Positions 13,282 through 20,796 of a DNA stretch of 64,000 nucleotides are shown here, piece after piece (position 1 is the stretch's first letter; each line of letters begins with the position of its first letter). A program made the translations under genes and the position numbers. The notes beneath the pieces are model-generated. The model was not told the DNA's origin. It saw only the letters and a program-made list of their open reading frames with translations, and ran no database searches. This DNA comes from Paenibacillus_AA sp045062745 (GTDB lineage Bacteria; Bacillota; Bacilli; Paenibacillales; NBRC-103111), in the NCBI RefSeq assembly GCF_045062745.1, contig NZ_JBJGED010000006.1, forward strand, positions 62,001-126,000, read 5' to 3'.

Positions 13282-13645
13282 ACTAAAACTTGTATATGAT
13301 GAGGACGGCGATATACCGCAAGCTATGGCTATTAGTTTTAGAGCGGGAAAAATGCAATGGGACAAACAATCCTTGTATATCAACATTCTGTCCCCTGTTA
13401 AAAAACATTCATTTGACGAATTTGGCGATCTTCCCGTTTACTCGGTTTTTTTAGAGGATCTTACTGTTAATGCTCTACGACCTAATTGCTTCGGTATTGA
13501 TGTGAATTCCGTACGCTCACGATACTCGATTTCCGAGTCCACAAATACCGATCCAATCCATTTAGTGGTCCGGCTAACTGATGTAGAAGATGTCTTACTT
13601 ATTGATTTAAGAACTCATTTTTATTGGGAGGTAGCTGCTCAATGA
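13274..13645 (+). CDS. Hypothetical protein between protease and integrase
   Basis: This is a 123-residue protein with a GTG start, overlapping both neighbours (8 bp and ATGA). It is strand-rich (LKLVYDEDGDIPQAMAISFR, then IHLVVRLTDVEDVLLIDLRT). No family is recognised. Tight coupling to ImmA and the integrase suggests a role in excision or regulation, for example a recombination directionality factor, but the sequence does not prove it. Confidence 0.68.
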   Translation: MAKLKLVYDEDGDIPQAMAISFRAGKMQWDKQSLYINILSPVKKHSFDEFGDLPVYSVFLEDLTVNALRPNCFGIDVNSVRSRYSISESTNTDPIHLVVRLTDVEDVLLIDLRTHFYWEVAAQ

Positions 13646-15123
13646 AGATACTAAAGACCTTACGCGTCGGAATTTACGCAAGGGTAAGCACGGAGGAACA
13701 GGCAAAAGAAGGTTTTTCAATAAGCGCTCAACGCGACCGTAATGCTGCGTTTGTTCAGTCGCAAGGATGGGAGATCCATGACTTTTATATCGACGAGGGA
13801 CAGTCTGCTAAGGATACGAATAGACCAGAATTGCAGCGGTTGCTTGGAGATGTCGCCGAAAAGAAAATAGACATTGTGTTGGTGTTTCGGCTGGACAGAT
13901 TGACGAGATCGGTGCTTGACCTTTATAAGTTACTGGAGACATTCGACAGGCACGGAGTGGCCTTCAGGAGTGCCACAGAGGTCTATGATACCACTAGTGC
14001 GATCGGAAGGCTGTTTATCACACTTGTGGCCGCTCTGGCTCAATGGGAGCGTGAGAACCTTGGTGAACGTGTCTGGTACGGCATGGAGCAGATGGCTAAG
14101 GAAGGTAAGCGACCGGGCGGAACGGTCAACTATGGTTATATAAGCGACAATGGCCTGCTTATTCCGGCAGAGTCTCAGGCAGCGGTTATTCGAATGATAT
14201 ATAATCTGTACGAGCGGAATATCGGTATTCGTGATATTCAAAAGCAGCTCGTCGACGGAGGGTACCCACCACCCCGTAGTCATTGGTCGCCGACCACGAT
14301 CAATCATATTCTTCGTAATCCTGTGTATGTGGGCAAGCTGCGATGGAATTACCGTTCGAGAGCCGGTAAGACGGGCGAAGAGTTTACAGTTCAAGGTGGA
14401 CATACACCGATTATCAGTCAAGAACAATATGACCGTGTGCAGGGCTTGCTGGATAAACGTAAGATAATGGAGCCGGTGGCCGCAACAAGCGACTACATTT
14501 TCTCTGGAGTCGTCTTCTGCTCACGATGCGGGTACAAGCTGTCAGGAACCAGCCGGAAATATGTAACGAAGCGCACAAAGTATTATTCTTGCATTAATCG
14601 AATGCACAATAATCGTTGTGACCTCCCATATCTCCAGGAAGAATGGATCGAAACCGCATTTCTTGACAAAATAAGTTCCTTCTCGCTACAAACGGACTCC
14701 ATTTCGAGGCTCGAAGTTGCAGCCAGCAAAGAAGATGACAATGAGGACGATGCAGTTCAACGCGTAGAGGAATTGAATAAAGAACTGGAAAGGGTACGTG
14801 CTCGAAAGAAAAGGTTCCAACTCCTTTACGTGGATGAAGAGATATCCAAGTCTGACTATTTGGAGCGAAACAAAGAGCTAACCACGGAAGAGGAACAACT
14901 TTCCCGTATGATCCAGGAAATTGTAATTCCGGATGAATCGATTAGTCGCGAAACAGAGTTAATTGAAACCCTGATGAACTATGCGGAAATGTATGGTACA
15001 CTCGATACAGGCGAACGTAAGACCATCATTCAAGAAATGGTTCTAAGCATTCGAGTGGATGCACATAAGGACCAGGAAAAACGTGACAAACCCTCGTTAT
15101 CGCTGGAGATTCAATACAATTAG
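13642..15123 (+). CDS. Large serine recombinase (prophage integrase)
   Basis: This is a 493-residue protein starting at MKILKTLRVGIYARVSTEEQ behind GGGAGG. The resolvase domain carries the nucleophile Ser16, with Arg-rich catalytic segments (LVFRLDRLTRS). The Recombinase domain follows (GIRDIQKQLVDGGYPPP, WSPTTINHILRNPVYVG). A zinc ribbon (FCSRCG, later YYSCINRMHNNRC) and a coiled coil (RVEELNKELERVRARKKRF) complete the standard large-serine-integrase layout. The gene ends 37 bp before the tRNA-Thr remnant, the expected place beside attR. It should catalyse attP x attB integration and, with a directionality factor, excision. Confidence 0.95.
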   Translation: MKILKTLRVGIYARVSTEEQAKEGFSISAQRDRNAAFVQSQGWEIHDFYIDEGQSAKDTNRPELQRLLGDVAEKKIDIVLVFRLDRLTRSVLDLYKLLETFDRHGVAFRSATEVYDTTSAIGRLFITLVAALAQWERENLGERVWYGMEQMAKEGKRPGGTVNYGYISDNGLLIPAESQAAVIRMIYNLYERNIGIRDIQKQLVDGGYPPPRSHWSPTTINHILRNPVYVGKLRWNYRSRAGKTGEEFTVQGGHTPIISQEQYDRVQGLLDKRKIMEPVAATSDYIFSGVVFCSRCGYKLSGTSRKYVTKRTKYYSCINRMHNNRCDLPYLQEEWIETAFLDKISSFSLQTDSISRLEVAASKEDDNEDDAVQRVEELNKELERVRARKKRFQLLYVDEEISKSDYLERNKELTTEEEQLSRMIQEIVIPDESISRETELIETLMNYAEMYGTLDTGERKTIIQEMVLSIRVDAHKDQEKRDKPSLSLEIQYN

Positions 15124-15154
15124 GTGGAATAGTTGACCATGTCGGTACTGTACT

Positions 15155-15180
15155 ACACGGGAGAGCAACGCACTCGTAAT
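15155..15180. other. attR attachment region of the prophage
   Basis: Sequence left of about 15160 does not pair as a tRNA 5' half, whereas from GAGAGC (15161) onward it is a perfect tRNA-Thr 3' portion. The junction between phage and chromosome must therefore lie at or just right of 15155-15180. The exact crossover dinucleotide cannot be set without attL. Confidence 0.7.
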
Positions 15181-15214
15181 GCGTAGGTCGGAGGTTCGAC
15201 TCCTCTCATCAGCA
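15161..15214 (+). tRNA. tRNA-Thr(CGT), 3' portion left at attR
   Basis: Seen: D-stem 3' strand GAGC; anticodon arm ACGCA-CTCGTAA-TGCGT with anticodon CGT; T arm GGAGG-TTCGACT-CCTCT; acceptor 3' strand CATCAGC plus discriminator A; and no encoded CCA. The matching 5' acceptor strand GCTGATG and the D-stem partner GCTC are absent upstream. The gene is therefore interrupted here, and the 5' half should lie at attL outside the window. Whether the phage supplies a restoring 3' half there is unknown. Confidence 0.88.
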
Positions 15215-15230
15215 TAGCATCACCCCCATA

Positions 15231-15269
15231 ACAGCGCGGCTACTCGATAACGAGGCGTCGTGCTGTTTT
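15231..15269 (+). terminator. Terminator behind the tRNA remnant
   Basis: ACAGCGCG and CGTGCTGT pair with an internal GCTACTCG/CGAGGCG section, and TTTTATT follows. It is probably the original terminator of the tRNA-Thr gene. Confidence 0.7.
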
Positions 15270-15315
15270 ATTATGCCCTTGCCACGTCAATTTGTGGGTT
15301 GTTTTACATAGGAAA

Positions 15316-15339
15316 AAGAAGCCTTGCGGCTTCTTTTTG
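15316..15339. terminator. Bidirectional terminator between tRNA remnant and SASP gene
   Basis: AAGAAGCC-TTGC-GGCTTCTT has A-runs before and T-runs after it, so it works on both strands. It lies 58 bp beyond the SASP stop. Confidence 0.8.
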
Positions 15340-15396
15340 TTGATGTATAGGTTACGGACTGAAGGAGATGTTACAGAGGTTGAAGTTGATCAACCA

Positions 15397-15600
15397 TTAA
15401 CGAGTAGCACGGCCTGCAAGGGATTGCTCAGCGATTTGCACGAGTGTCTTGGTGATTTGACCACCAACCGAGCCGTTTTGACGAGAAGAAGTTTCAGCTC
15501 CCAGGTTTACGCCCAAAGTAGTAGCAGCTTCCATCTTCAGTTGGTCGATCGCGCTTTGGCTTTGCGGTACCAGAAGGGTGTTGTTGTTGTTTCTTGCCAT
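15397..15600 (-). CDS. Alpha/beta-type small acid-soluble spore protein
   Basis: This is a 67-residue protein starting at MARNNNNTLLVPQSQSAIDQ behind GGAGGTGAGTTACAA. It carries the two SASP signatures: KMEAATTLGV near residue 32, with the LGAETSSR germination-protease cleavage area, and NGSVGGQITKTLVQIAEQ at the C-terminus. Alpha/beta SASPs coat DNA in the spore and protect it from UV and heat, then feed the outgrowing cell. Expression is expected in the forespore under sigma-G. This marks the host as an endospore former. Confidence 0.96.
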   Translation of the reverse strand: MARNNNNTLLVPQSQSAIDQLKMEAATTLGVNLGAETSSRQNGSVGGQITKTLVQIAEQSLAGRATR

Positions 15601-15772
15601 TTGTAACTCACCTCCTTCCTTGCTAATGTGATAGTATTTTGACGCGAAAGCGGGATTCGTATGCATGGTTATCAAAAAGTATTTTTTTCCAGTATTTTGA
15701 TCCTCCGTCCGCGATGTGCGCATCGGGGAACGCTGTGGTACAATGAGGCCAGAACACGGGCAGGAGGCACAA

Positions 15773-16510
15773 ATGGAGATTACGAAAATTTCCCCGCGCA
15801 AAATCTATGAAGAAATCGCCGACCAAATCAAACAGCAAATCGTAAGCGGCCGCCTGCAGCCGGGGCAAAAGCTTCCCTCCACCCGCGAGCTGACCGAGAG
15901 CTACCAAGTAGGCCGATCGACGATGCGGGAAGCGCTCAGCATGCTGAAGGCGATGGGGCTGATCGAGATTCGCCAAGGAGAAGGCTGCTTCGTCCGGGCG
16001 ATGGATGACCGCGAGCTGGACGTGCCGCAGTTCGAGCACCTGTTCACGAGCAAAGAAGCGATCTTCGACCTGCTGGAAGCGCGCAAGGCGCTGGAGACGG
16101 CCAATGCCGGACTCGCCGCCGCCAAGCGGGACGACCAAGATCTGCAGCGGTTGGAAGCGATTCTGGCGGACATGGACAGCGAGCTCGGGACGGAGGCGGT
16201 CGGCGAGAAGCAGGACATGCGGTTCCACATGGCGCTGGCCGAAGCGACCCACAATCCGATTATGGTCAAGCTGCTGCAGACGATCTCCGCCCAGGTCGAG
16301 GTGACGATCCGCGAGACGCGGCGGCTGCAGCTGTACCGCAACAAGTCGCTGACCCGGCGATTCTGGCTCGAACACCGGGCGATCTATGAAGCGATTCGAG
16401 ACCGCGACGCCGTACGCGCGCAAGCCGAGATGGGCGATCACCTCTACTATGTCGAAGAGCAAATTCGCGAATACATGAACCGGAATGACCCAAAAGGCCC
16501 GAAGGCGTGA
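15773..16510 (+). CDS. lutR: FadR-type GntR regulator of the lactate operon
   Basis: This is a 245-residue protein from the ATG behind GGAGGCACAA. The N-terminal winged helix (residues 10-75) holds GRLQPGQKLPSTRELTESYQ and GRSTMREALSMLKAMGLIEI. The C-terminal FCD ligand domain carries the His-rich helices of the family (FHMALAEATHNPIMVKLLQ; LEHRAIYEAIRDRD). It is encoded directly upstream of and parallel to lutABC, so it is most likely the lactate-responsive repressor LutR. A quasi-palindrome at 16559-16571 is a candidate operator. Confidence 0.85.
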   Translation: MEITKISPRKIYEEIADQIKQQIVSGRLQPGQKLPSTRELTESYQVGRSTMREALSMLKAMGLIEIRQGEGCFVRAMDDRELDVPQFEHLFTSKEAIFDLLEARKALETANAGLAAAKRDDQDLQRLEAILADMDSELGTEAVGEKQDMRFHMALAEATHNPIMVKLLQTISAQVEVTIRETRRLQLYRNKSLTRRFWLEHRAIYEAIRDRDAVRAQAEMGDHLYYVEEQIREYMNRNDPKGPKA

Positions 16511-16558
16511 AATGAGCGGAAGCGATTTCACTCCGAAATGCCTCTTTTCAAATCGTCA

Positions 16559-16571
16559 GTTGTCTGATAAC
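16559..16571. promoter_or_regulatory. Candidate LutR operator
   Basis: GTTGTCTGATAAC is a near-palindrome (GTTnTC-T-GAnAAC) in the gap between the regulator and lutA, 74 bp before the lutA start. This shape suits FadR-type GntR proteins. No second copy was found by eye. Confidence 0.4.
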
Positions 16572-16644
16572 CTGATAATATGCATAAATGGCCGGCCGCT
16601 ACTACCCTCGTCCGGCACCCATCCCACACAAATAAGGTGATCTC

Positions 16645-17376
16645 ATGAAGGTGTCTCTATTCATCACGTGCCTCGCGGATCAGCTGTATCCGGAAGTCGG
16701 CGAGAGCGTCGTGCGCCTGCTCCACCGGTACGGCTGCGAGGTCGATTTCCCGGCGCTGCAGACGTGCTGCGGCCAGCCGGCCTTCAACAGCGGCTACCAG
16801 GATGAGGCTCGCGAGGTGGCCCGCCAATGGATTCGCGCATTCGAGCGCAGCGACTACATCGTCTCCCCCTCCGGCTCCTGCACCGGCATGGTGCACCACT
16901 ATTATCCGGATTTGTTCCAAGCGGAGCCCGAGTGGAAAGCCAAGGCCGAGGCACTGATCGAGCGCACGTATGAGTTCTCGCAATTTCTAGTTCAAGTGCT
17001 GGGCATCACCGATCTGGAAGCGAAATTCCCGCACAAGGTCACGTACCACCCTTCCTGCCATGCCATGCGGCTGCTGGGCGTTCGCGAGGAGCCCCTGGCC
17101 CTGCTGAACCGCATAGAGGGCATGGAATTCGTCGAGCTGCCCCGCAAGGACGATTGCTGCGGCTTCGGCGGGACGTTCGCGGTTAAAATGGCGGATATGT
17201 CGGAAGCTATGGTATGTGAGAAAGCGTCGTGCGTCTGCGAGACGGGCGCGGAAGTTCTGGTCGGCACCGACATGGGCTGCCTCATGAACATCCAGGGCCG
17301 GCTGAACAAAGAGGGCAAGCCGATCCGGGTCATGCACCTGGCCGAGCTGCTCGAGGAAGGAGTGAAGGCGCGATGA
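16645..17376 (+). CDS. lutA: L-lactate utilization protein LutA
   Basis: This is a 243-residue protein behind AAGGTGATCTC. It has two CCG-type iron-sulfur ligand motifs: QTCCGQPAFNSG near residue 42 and DDCCGFGGTFAVKM near residue 173, plus SGSCTGM and YHPSCH. This arrangement is diagnostic of LutA. With LutB and LutC it forms the membrane-associated complex that oxidises L-lactate to pyruvate. Its stop overlaps the lutB start (ATGA). Confidence 0.95.
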   Translation: MKVSLFITCLADQLYPEVGESVVRLLHRYGCEVDFPALQTCCGQPAFNSGYQDEAREVARQWIRAFERSDYIVSPSGSCTGMVHHYYPDLFQAEPEWKAKAEALIERTYEFSQFLVQVLGITDLEAKFPHKVTYHPSCHAMRLLGVREEPLALLNRIEGMEFVELPRKDDCCGFGGTFAVKMADMSEAMVCEKASCVCETGAEVLVGTDMGCLMNIQGRLNKEGKPIRVMHLAELLEEGVKAR

Positions 17377-18875
17377 CGACGCATACGGGGAAGGATCCCG
17401 AGCTGGAGCTGATCGGCAGCGGGCTCAAGAAGCGAACGGAGATCGCCCTGGACGACCATTTCTTGCGCAAAGCGGTGGCCTTCACGACCGATAAGCTGAA
17501 GACGGGCAAGCTGAACGCAACGGCCGAGCTGGGCGACTGGGAGACGTGGCGGGAGCGTGGACGCGCCATCCGCCAGCATGTCGTGTCCCACCTCGACTAT
17601 TACTTGTCCCAATTCGCGGACAATGTGGCGAAGGCCGGGGGGCACGTCCACTTCTGCCGGACCGGCGAAGATGCGGTTCAGGCGTTCCTCGGCATCGCGA
17701 AGCGTCACGAGGCCAAGCTCGTCGCCAAGGGCAAGTCGATGGTGTCCGAGGAGATCCACCTTAACCACCGGTTGGAGGAGGTGGGCATCGAGGCGATCGA
17801 GACCGACCTGGGCGAATACATCCTGCAGCTGGCGCGCGAGACGCCGTCGCACTTGATCATCCCGGCGATCCACAAGAACAAGCAGCAGATCGCCGACATC
17901 TTCGGCGAGGAGGCCGGACGCGAGTTCCCGCCGGAGACGAAGCCGCTCGCGGCGTATGCCCAGCAGCGGCTGCGCAATTATTTCCTCGAGGCCGACATCG
18001 GCCTCACCGGGTGCAACTTCGGCATCGCCGAATCCGGCACCGTGACCCTCGTGTCCAACGAGGGCAACGCCCGGATGGTGTCGACGCTTCCGAAGGTGCA
18101 CGTGGTGGTCATGGGGATGGAGCGCCTCGTGCCCACGTTCGCCGACGTGGAGGTCATGCTGAACCTGCTGGCGCGCAGCGCCACCGGGCAGAAGCTGACG
18201 ACGTACACGTCGTTCGTCACCGGCACGCGCCGCGAGGGCGACCTCGACGGGCCGGAGGAGCTGCATGTGCTCATCCTGGACAACGGCCGGTCCGCACAGC
18301 TCGGCGACCCGGTGTTCCAGGAGGTGCTGCACTGCATCCGCTGCGCGGCGTGCCTGAACGTGTGCCCGGTGTACCGCCACGTCGGCGGGCATACGTACGG
18401 CTCGGTATACAGCGGCCCGATCGGGGCCGTGCTGACGCCTCTGCTGCAGCAGGACATGAAGGAAGCCGGCCAGCTCGCCTACGCCTCCAGCCTATGCGGA
18501 GCGTGCTATGAGGCGTGTCCGGTGAAGATCCCGCTGCATGATATGCTCGTGCAGCTGCGGAACCGCAAGGTGAAGCTGGGGCTGACGCCGGCGCTCGAGA
18601 AGCTGGCGTTCAAGATGTACGCCACGACGTTCGGCAACGTGAAGCTGTACCGTACGGCTACGAAGGCGGCGTACTACATGCAGATGCCGCTCGTGCGGCA
18701 AGGCTCGATTCGCAAGGGCATCGGCCCGCTAACCGGGTGGACGCAGTCCCGATTCATGCCGATGAAGCCGAAGCAATCGTTCCGCGACCGCTGGGAAGCG
18801 CTTCAGCTGGAGCTGCAGCAACAGGGGCAGGCGGCGCACGCGGGCGCCCAGCCTGAGAAGGAGGAATCGCGATGA
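17373..18875 (+). CDS. lutB: L-lactate utilization iron-sulfur protein LutB
   Basis: This is a 500-residue protein from the ATG overlapping the lutA stop. The N-terminal DUF162-like domain contains EIHLNHRLEEVG and GLTGCNFGIAESGTVTLVSN. Two 4Fe-4S clusters follow: CIRCAACLNVCPVY (about residue 318) and CGACYEACPVKIPL (about 375). It is the electron-transfer core of the lactate-oxidising complex. It overlaps lutC by four bases, giving a fully coupled lutABC operon. Confidence 0.95.
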   Translation: MTTHTGKDPELELIGSGLKKRTEIALDDHFLRKAVAFTTDKLKTGKLNATAELGDWETWRERGRAIRQHVVSHLDYYLSQFADNVAKAGGHVHFCRTGEDAVQAFLGIAKRHEAKLVAKGKSMVSEEIHLNHRLEEVGIEAIETDLGEYILQLARETPSHLIIPAIHKNKQQIADIFGEEAGREFPPETKPLAAYAQQRLRNYFLEADIGLTGCNFGIAESGTVTLVSNEGNARMVSTLPKVHVVVMGMERLVPTFADVEVMLNLLARSATGQKLTTYTSFVTGTRREGDLDGPEELHVLILDNGRSAQLGDPVFQEVLHCIRCAACLNVCPVYRHVGGHTYGSVYSGPIGAVLTPLLQQDMKEAGQLAYASSLCGACYEACPVKIPLHDMLVQLRNRKVKLGLTPALEKLAFKMYATTFGNVKLYRTATKAAYYMQMPLVRQGSIRKGIGPLTGWTQSRFMPMKPKQSFRDRWEALQLELQQQGQAAHAGAQPEKEESR

Positions 18876-19735
18876 GCGGGGAGCGCACACTTTCATCTAC
18901 CTCTTTGAATTCATCGTCGTCTACGCCGCCAGGACGCCCTCACGCCGGGCCCGGGACGATTCAAGGGCGCGAGGCGTTTATCGGCCGGCTGGCCCAGCAG
19001 TTGGGCCGCCCAGCGCCCCTAACCGAGCCTCCGGCGCGTACCGTCACCGGCGTGCCGGAGCACTATGCCTCGATCCGTCTCAGCGAAGAGGAGCGGATCG
19101 AGCTGTTCACCCGCAGCTGGACGGCGCTGACGGGCCGGGTGTGGGTCGTCTCCGCCGCCGAAGCGGCGGAGGCCATCCCGGCGCTCGTGCGCGAAGTGTG
19201 CGCCGAGCTGCAGATCGACCGGGTGACCCGTTGGGAGCACCCGGACTTGACCGCCCTGCCCCTCGACGCAGCGCTCGAGGGTGCGGGCATCGCCGTCGTG
19301 CCGTGGCGGCCCGACGGCGCAGACGCCGCTGGCGCCCCGGGGGCGCCAGCGGCAGACGCGGCGGCTCGCCCGGCGAGCCGCTGGAGCGCGCGCAGCCCGC
19401 TGCTGCAAGCCGCCGAGCGCTGCCGCCTCGGCGTCGTGTGGGCGGACTACGCGCTCGCGAATACGGGCACGCTCGTGCTGCAGGCGCACGGCGGCCGGGG
19501 CCGCTCGGTCAGCCTGCTGCCCGAGGCCTTGTTCGCCGTGTTCCACGCCGACAAGCTCGTGACGCGGATGGGCGAAGCGCTGGCCGCCATCCGCGAGCAA
19601 TACCCGGACGCGGCGGGTTTGCCGTCCTCCATCAACCTCGTCACCGGACCGAGCCGCAGCGCCGACATCGAGAACGACCTGACGATCGGCATCCACGGAC
19701 CCGGAAAAGTGTTCGCCGTTATTGTCCAATCGTGA
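18872..19735 (+). CDS. lutC: L-lactate utilization protein LutC
   Basis: This is a 287-residue protein coupled to lutB by ATGA. The DUF162 domain carries WADYALANTGTLVLQAHG and the C-terminal signature PSRSADIENDLTIGIHGPGK. A low-complexity Ala/Gly/Pro insertion (about residues 150-172) separates the two halves. The DNA beneath it contains a perfect 14-bp-arm palindrome (19325-19353). The N-terminal 30 residues are Ser/Pro-rich and probably disordered. It is the third partner in lactate oxidation. Confidence 0.93.
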   Translation: MSGERTLSSTSLNSSSSTPPGRPHAGPGTIQGREAFIGRLAQQLGRPAPLTEPPARTVTGVPEHYASIRLSEEERIELFTRSWTALTGRVWVVSAAEAAEAIPALVREVCAELQIDRVTRWEHPDLTALPLDAALEGAGIAVVPWRPDGADAAGAPGAPAADAAARPASRWSARSPLLQAAERCRLGVVWADYALANTGTLVLQAHGGRGRSVSLLPEALFAVFHADKLVTRMGEALAAIREQYPDAAGLPSSINLVTGPSRSADIENDLTIGIHGPGKVFAVIVQS

Positions 19736-19798
19736 CGCATCGACTATACTGGGGTACATGATCTCATTTTTTTACTAGCCGAAAGGGGATTTGGAATC

Positions 19799-20701
19799 AT
19801 GAAATTGGTAACGATTCAATCGCAGCAGGGCGCTCAGTTGGGCGTCCTGACCGGCGAAGGCATCCTGAATGTGCCGGAAGCGCTGGCCGTCGTCGCCGAC
19901 GCGAACGCGCCTCGCACGACCCATCAAGTGATCGAAGGCGGCGCGAGCGCCCTGCAAGCGCTTCAGAGCTATGTCGAGCGCGCCCTGGCGGCCGCTCCGG
20001 CCGACAAAGCGAAATTCATCAAGCCCGAATCGGACATCGCCTTCGGCCCGTCGGTACCGAAGCCGAGCAAAATTATTTGCGTCGGCCTGAACTACCGCCG
20101 CCACGCGGAAGAGACGAATGCGCCGATCCCGGCATCTCCGATTTTGTTCAACAAATTCGACAACACGCTGACCGGCCACCTGTGTGACATTCCGCTGCCC
20201 CGGACGTCGTCCAAGGTCGACTATGAGGTCGAGCTGTGCATCGTCATCGGCAAGCAAGCGAAGTATGTAGAGAAGGCCGACGCCCTCGATTACGTCTTCG
20301 GCTATACTGTCGTGAACGACATCTCGGCCCGCGACCTCCAAATGCGTACGTCCCAATGGCTGCTCGGCAAGAGCTGCGACGGGTTCAGCCCGCTCGGCCC
20401 TTACCTCGTCTCCGCGGATGAGGTCGGCGATCCGAACAACCTGAACTTGAAGCTCAGTGTGAACGGCGAGGTGCGCCAAAACTCCAATACGTCAGACATG
20501 ATCTTCCATTGCGACGAGATCGTCAGCTACATTTCCCAGCACATGACGCTCTATCCGGGGGACATCATCCTGACGGGAACGCCGGAGGGTGTCGTGCTCG
20601 GCTATCCGGAAGACAAGCAAGTGTACCTGAAAGCCGGCGACGTCATGACGGTCGAGATCGAGAAGCTCGGCGTGCTGACGAACCGAATGGTGAGCGAATA
20701 A
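19799..20701 (+). CDS. Fumarylacetoacetate hydrolase family enzyme
   Basis: This is a 300-residue protein behind GAAAGGGGATTTGGAATC. It shows the FAH-family active site: KIICVGLNYRRHAEETN near residue 95, VDYEVELCIVIGK with metal-binding Glu residues, FGYTVVNDISARDLQ, and TGTPEGVVLG near the C-terminus. Members act as ureidoglycolate lyase, acylpyruvase or 2-keto-4-pentenoate hydratase. The true substrate cannot be read from sequence. It lies 63 bp after lutC, with a terminator right behind it, so it may be expressed with the lactate genes. Confidence 0.9.
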   Translation: MKLVTIQSQQGAQLGVLTGEGILNVPEALAVVADANAPRTTHQVIEGGASALQALQSYVERALAAAPADKAKFIKPESDIAFGPSVPKPSKIICVGLNYRRHAEETNAPIPASPILFNKFDNTLTGHLCDIPLPRTSSKVDYEVELCIVIGKQAKYVEKADALDYVFGYTVVNDISARDLQMRTSQWLLGKSCDGFSPLGPYLVSADEVGDPNNLNLKLSVNGEVRQNSNTSDMIFHCDEIVSYISQHMTLYPGDIILTGTPEGVVLGYPEDKQVYLKAGDVMTVEIEKLGVLTNRMVSE

Positions 20702-20710
20702 AAAACACAA

Positions 20711-20750
20711 AACAACCTCTGGAGCGCTTCAAAAACTCCAGAGGTTGTTT
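20711..20750. terminator. Strong terminator after the FAH-family gene
   Basis: AACAACCTCTGGAG and CTCCAGAGGTTGTT pair perfectly over 14 bp, followed by TGTTGTT. On the reverse strand, A-rich sequence supports partial use for the convergent cyclase gene. Confidence 0.85.
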
Positions 20751-20796
20751 GTTGTTCCGTGGATCGACCAGAATGGGTTCGCTAACGGATGCGGAT

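Larger units (their letters stand above)
1..15160. mobile_element. Right-hand part of a tailed-phage prophage (left end outside window)
   Basis: Seen: terminase genes, a late ArpU-like regulator, a replisome organizer, XRE/Cro-like regulators, an ImmA/IrrE protease and a large serine recombinase lie together. The block ends at the 3' half of a tRNA-Thr gene. Terminases make this a tailed phage rather than a conjugative element. Lysogeny genes run rightward (12180-15123). Nearly all other genes run leftward. The exception is a two-gene + strand unit at 7173-7725. Capsid, tail and lysis genes must lie left of base 1, so whether the prophage is intact cannot be judged. Confidence 0.93.

Noticed and set aside
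15121..15214. A complete tRNA-Thr at the integrase 3' end.
   Set aside because: Upstream bases do not pair with the acceptor or D-stem 3' strands; the best fit places the anticodon about 8 nt too far in and leaves two acceptor mismatches.
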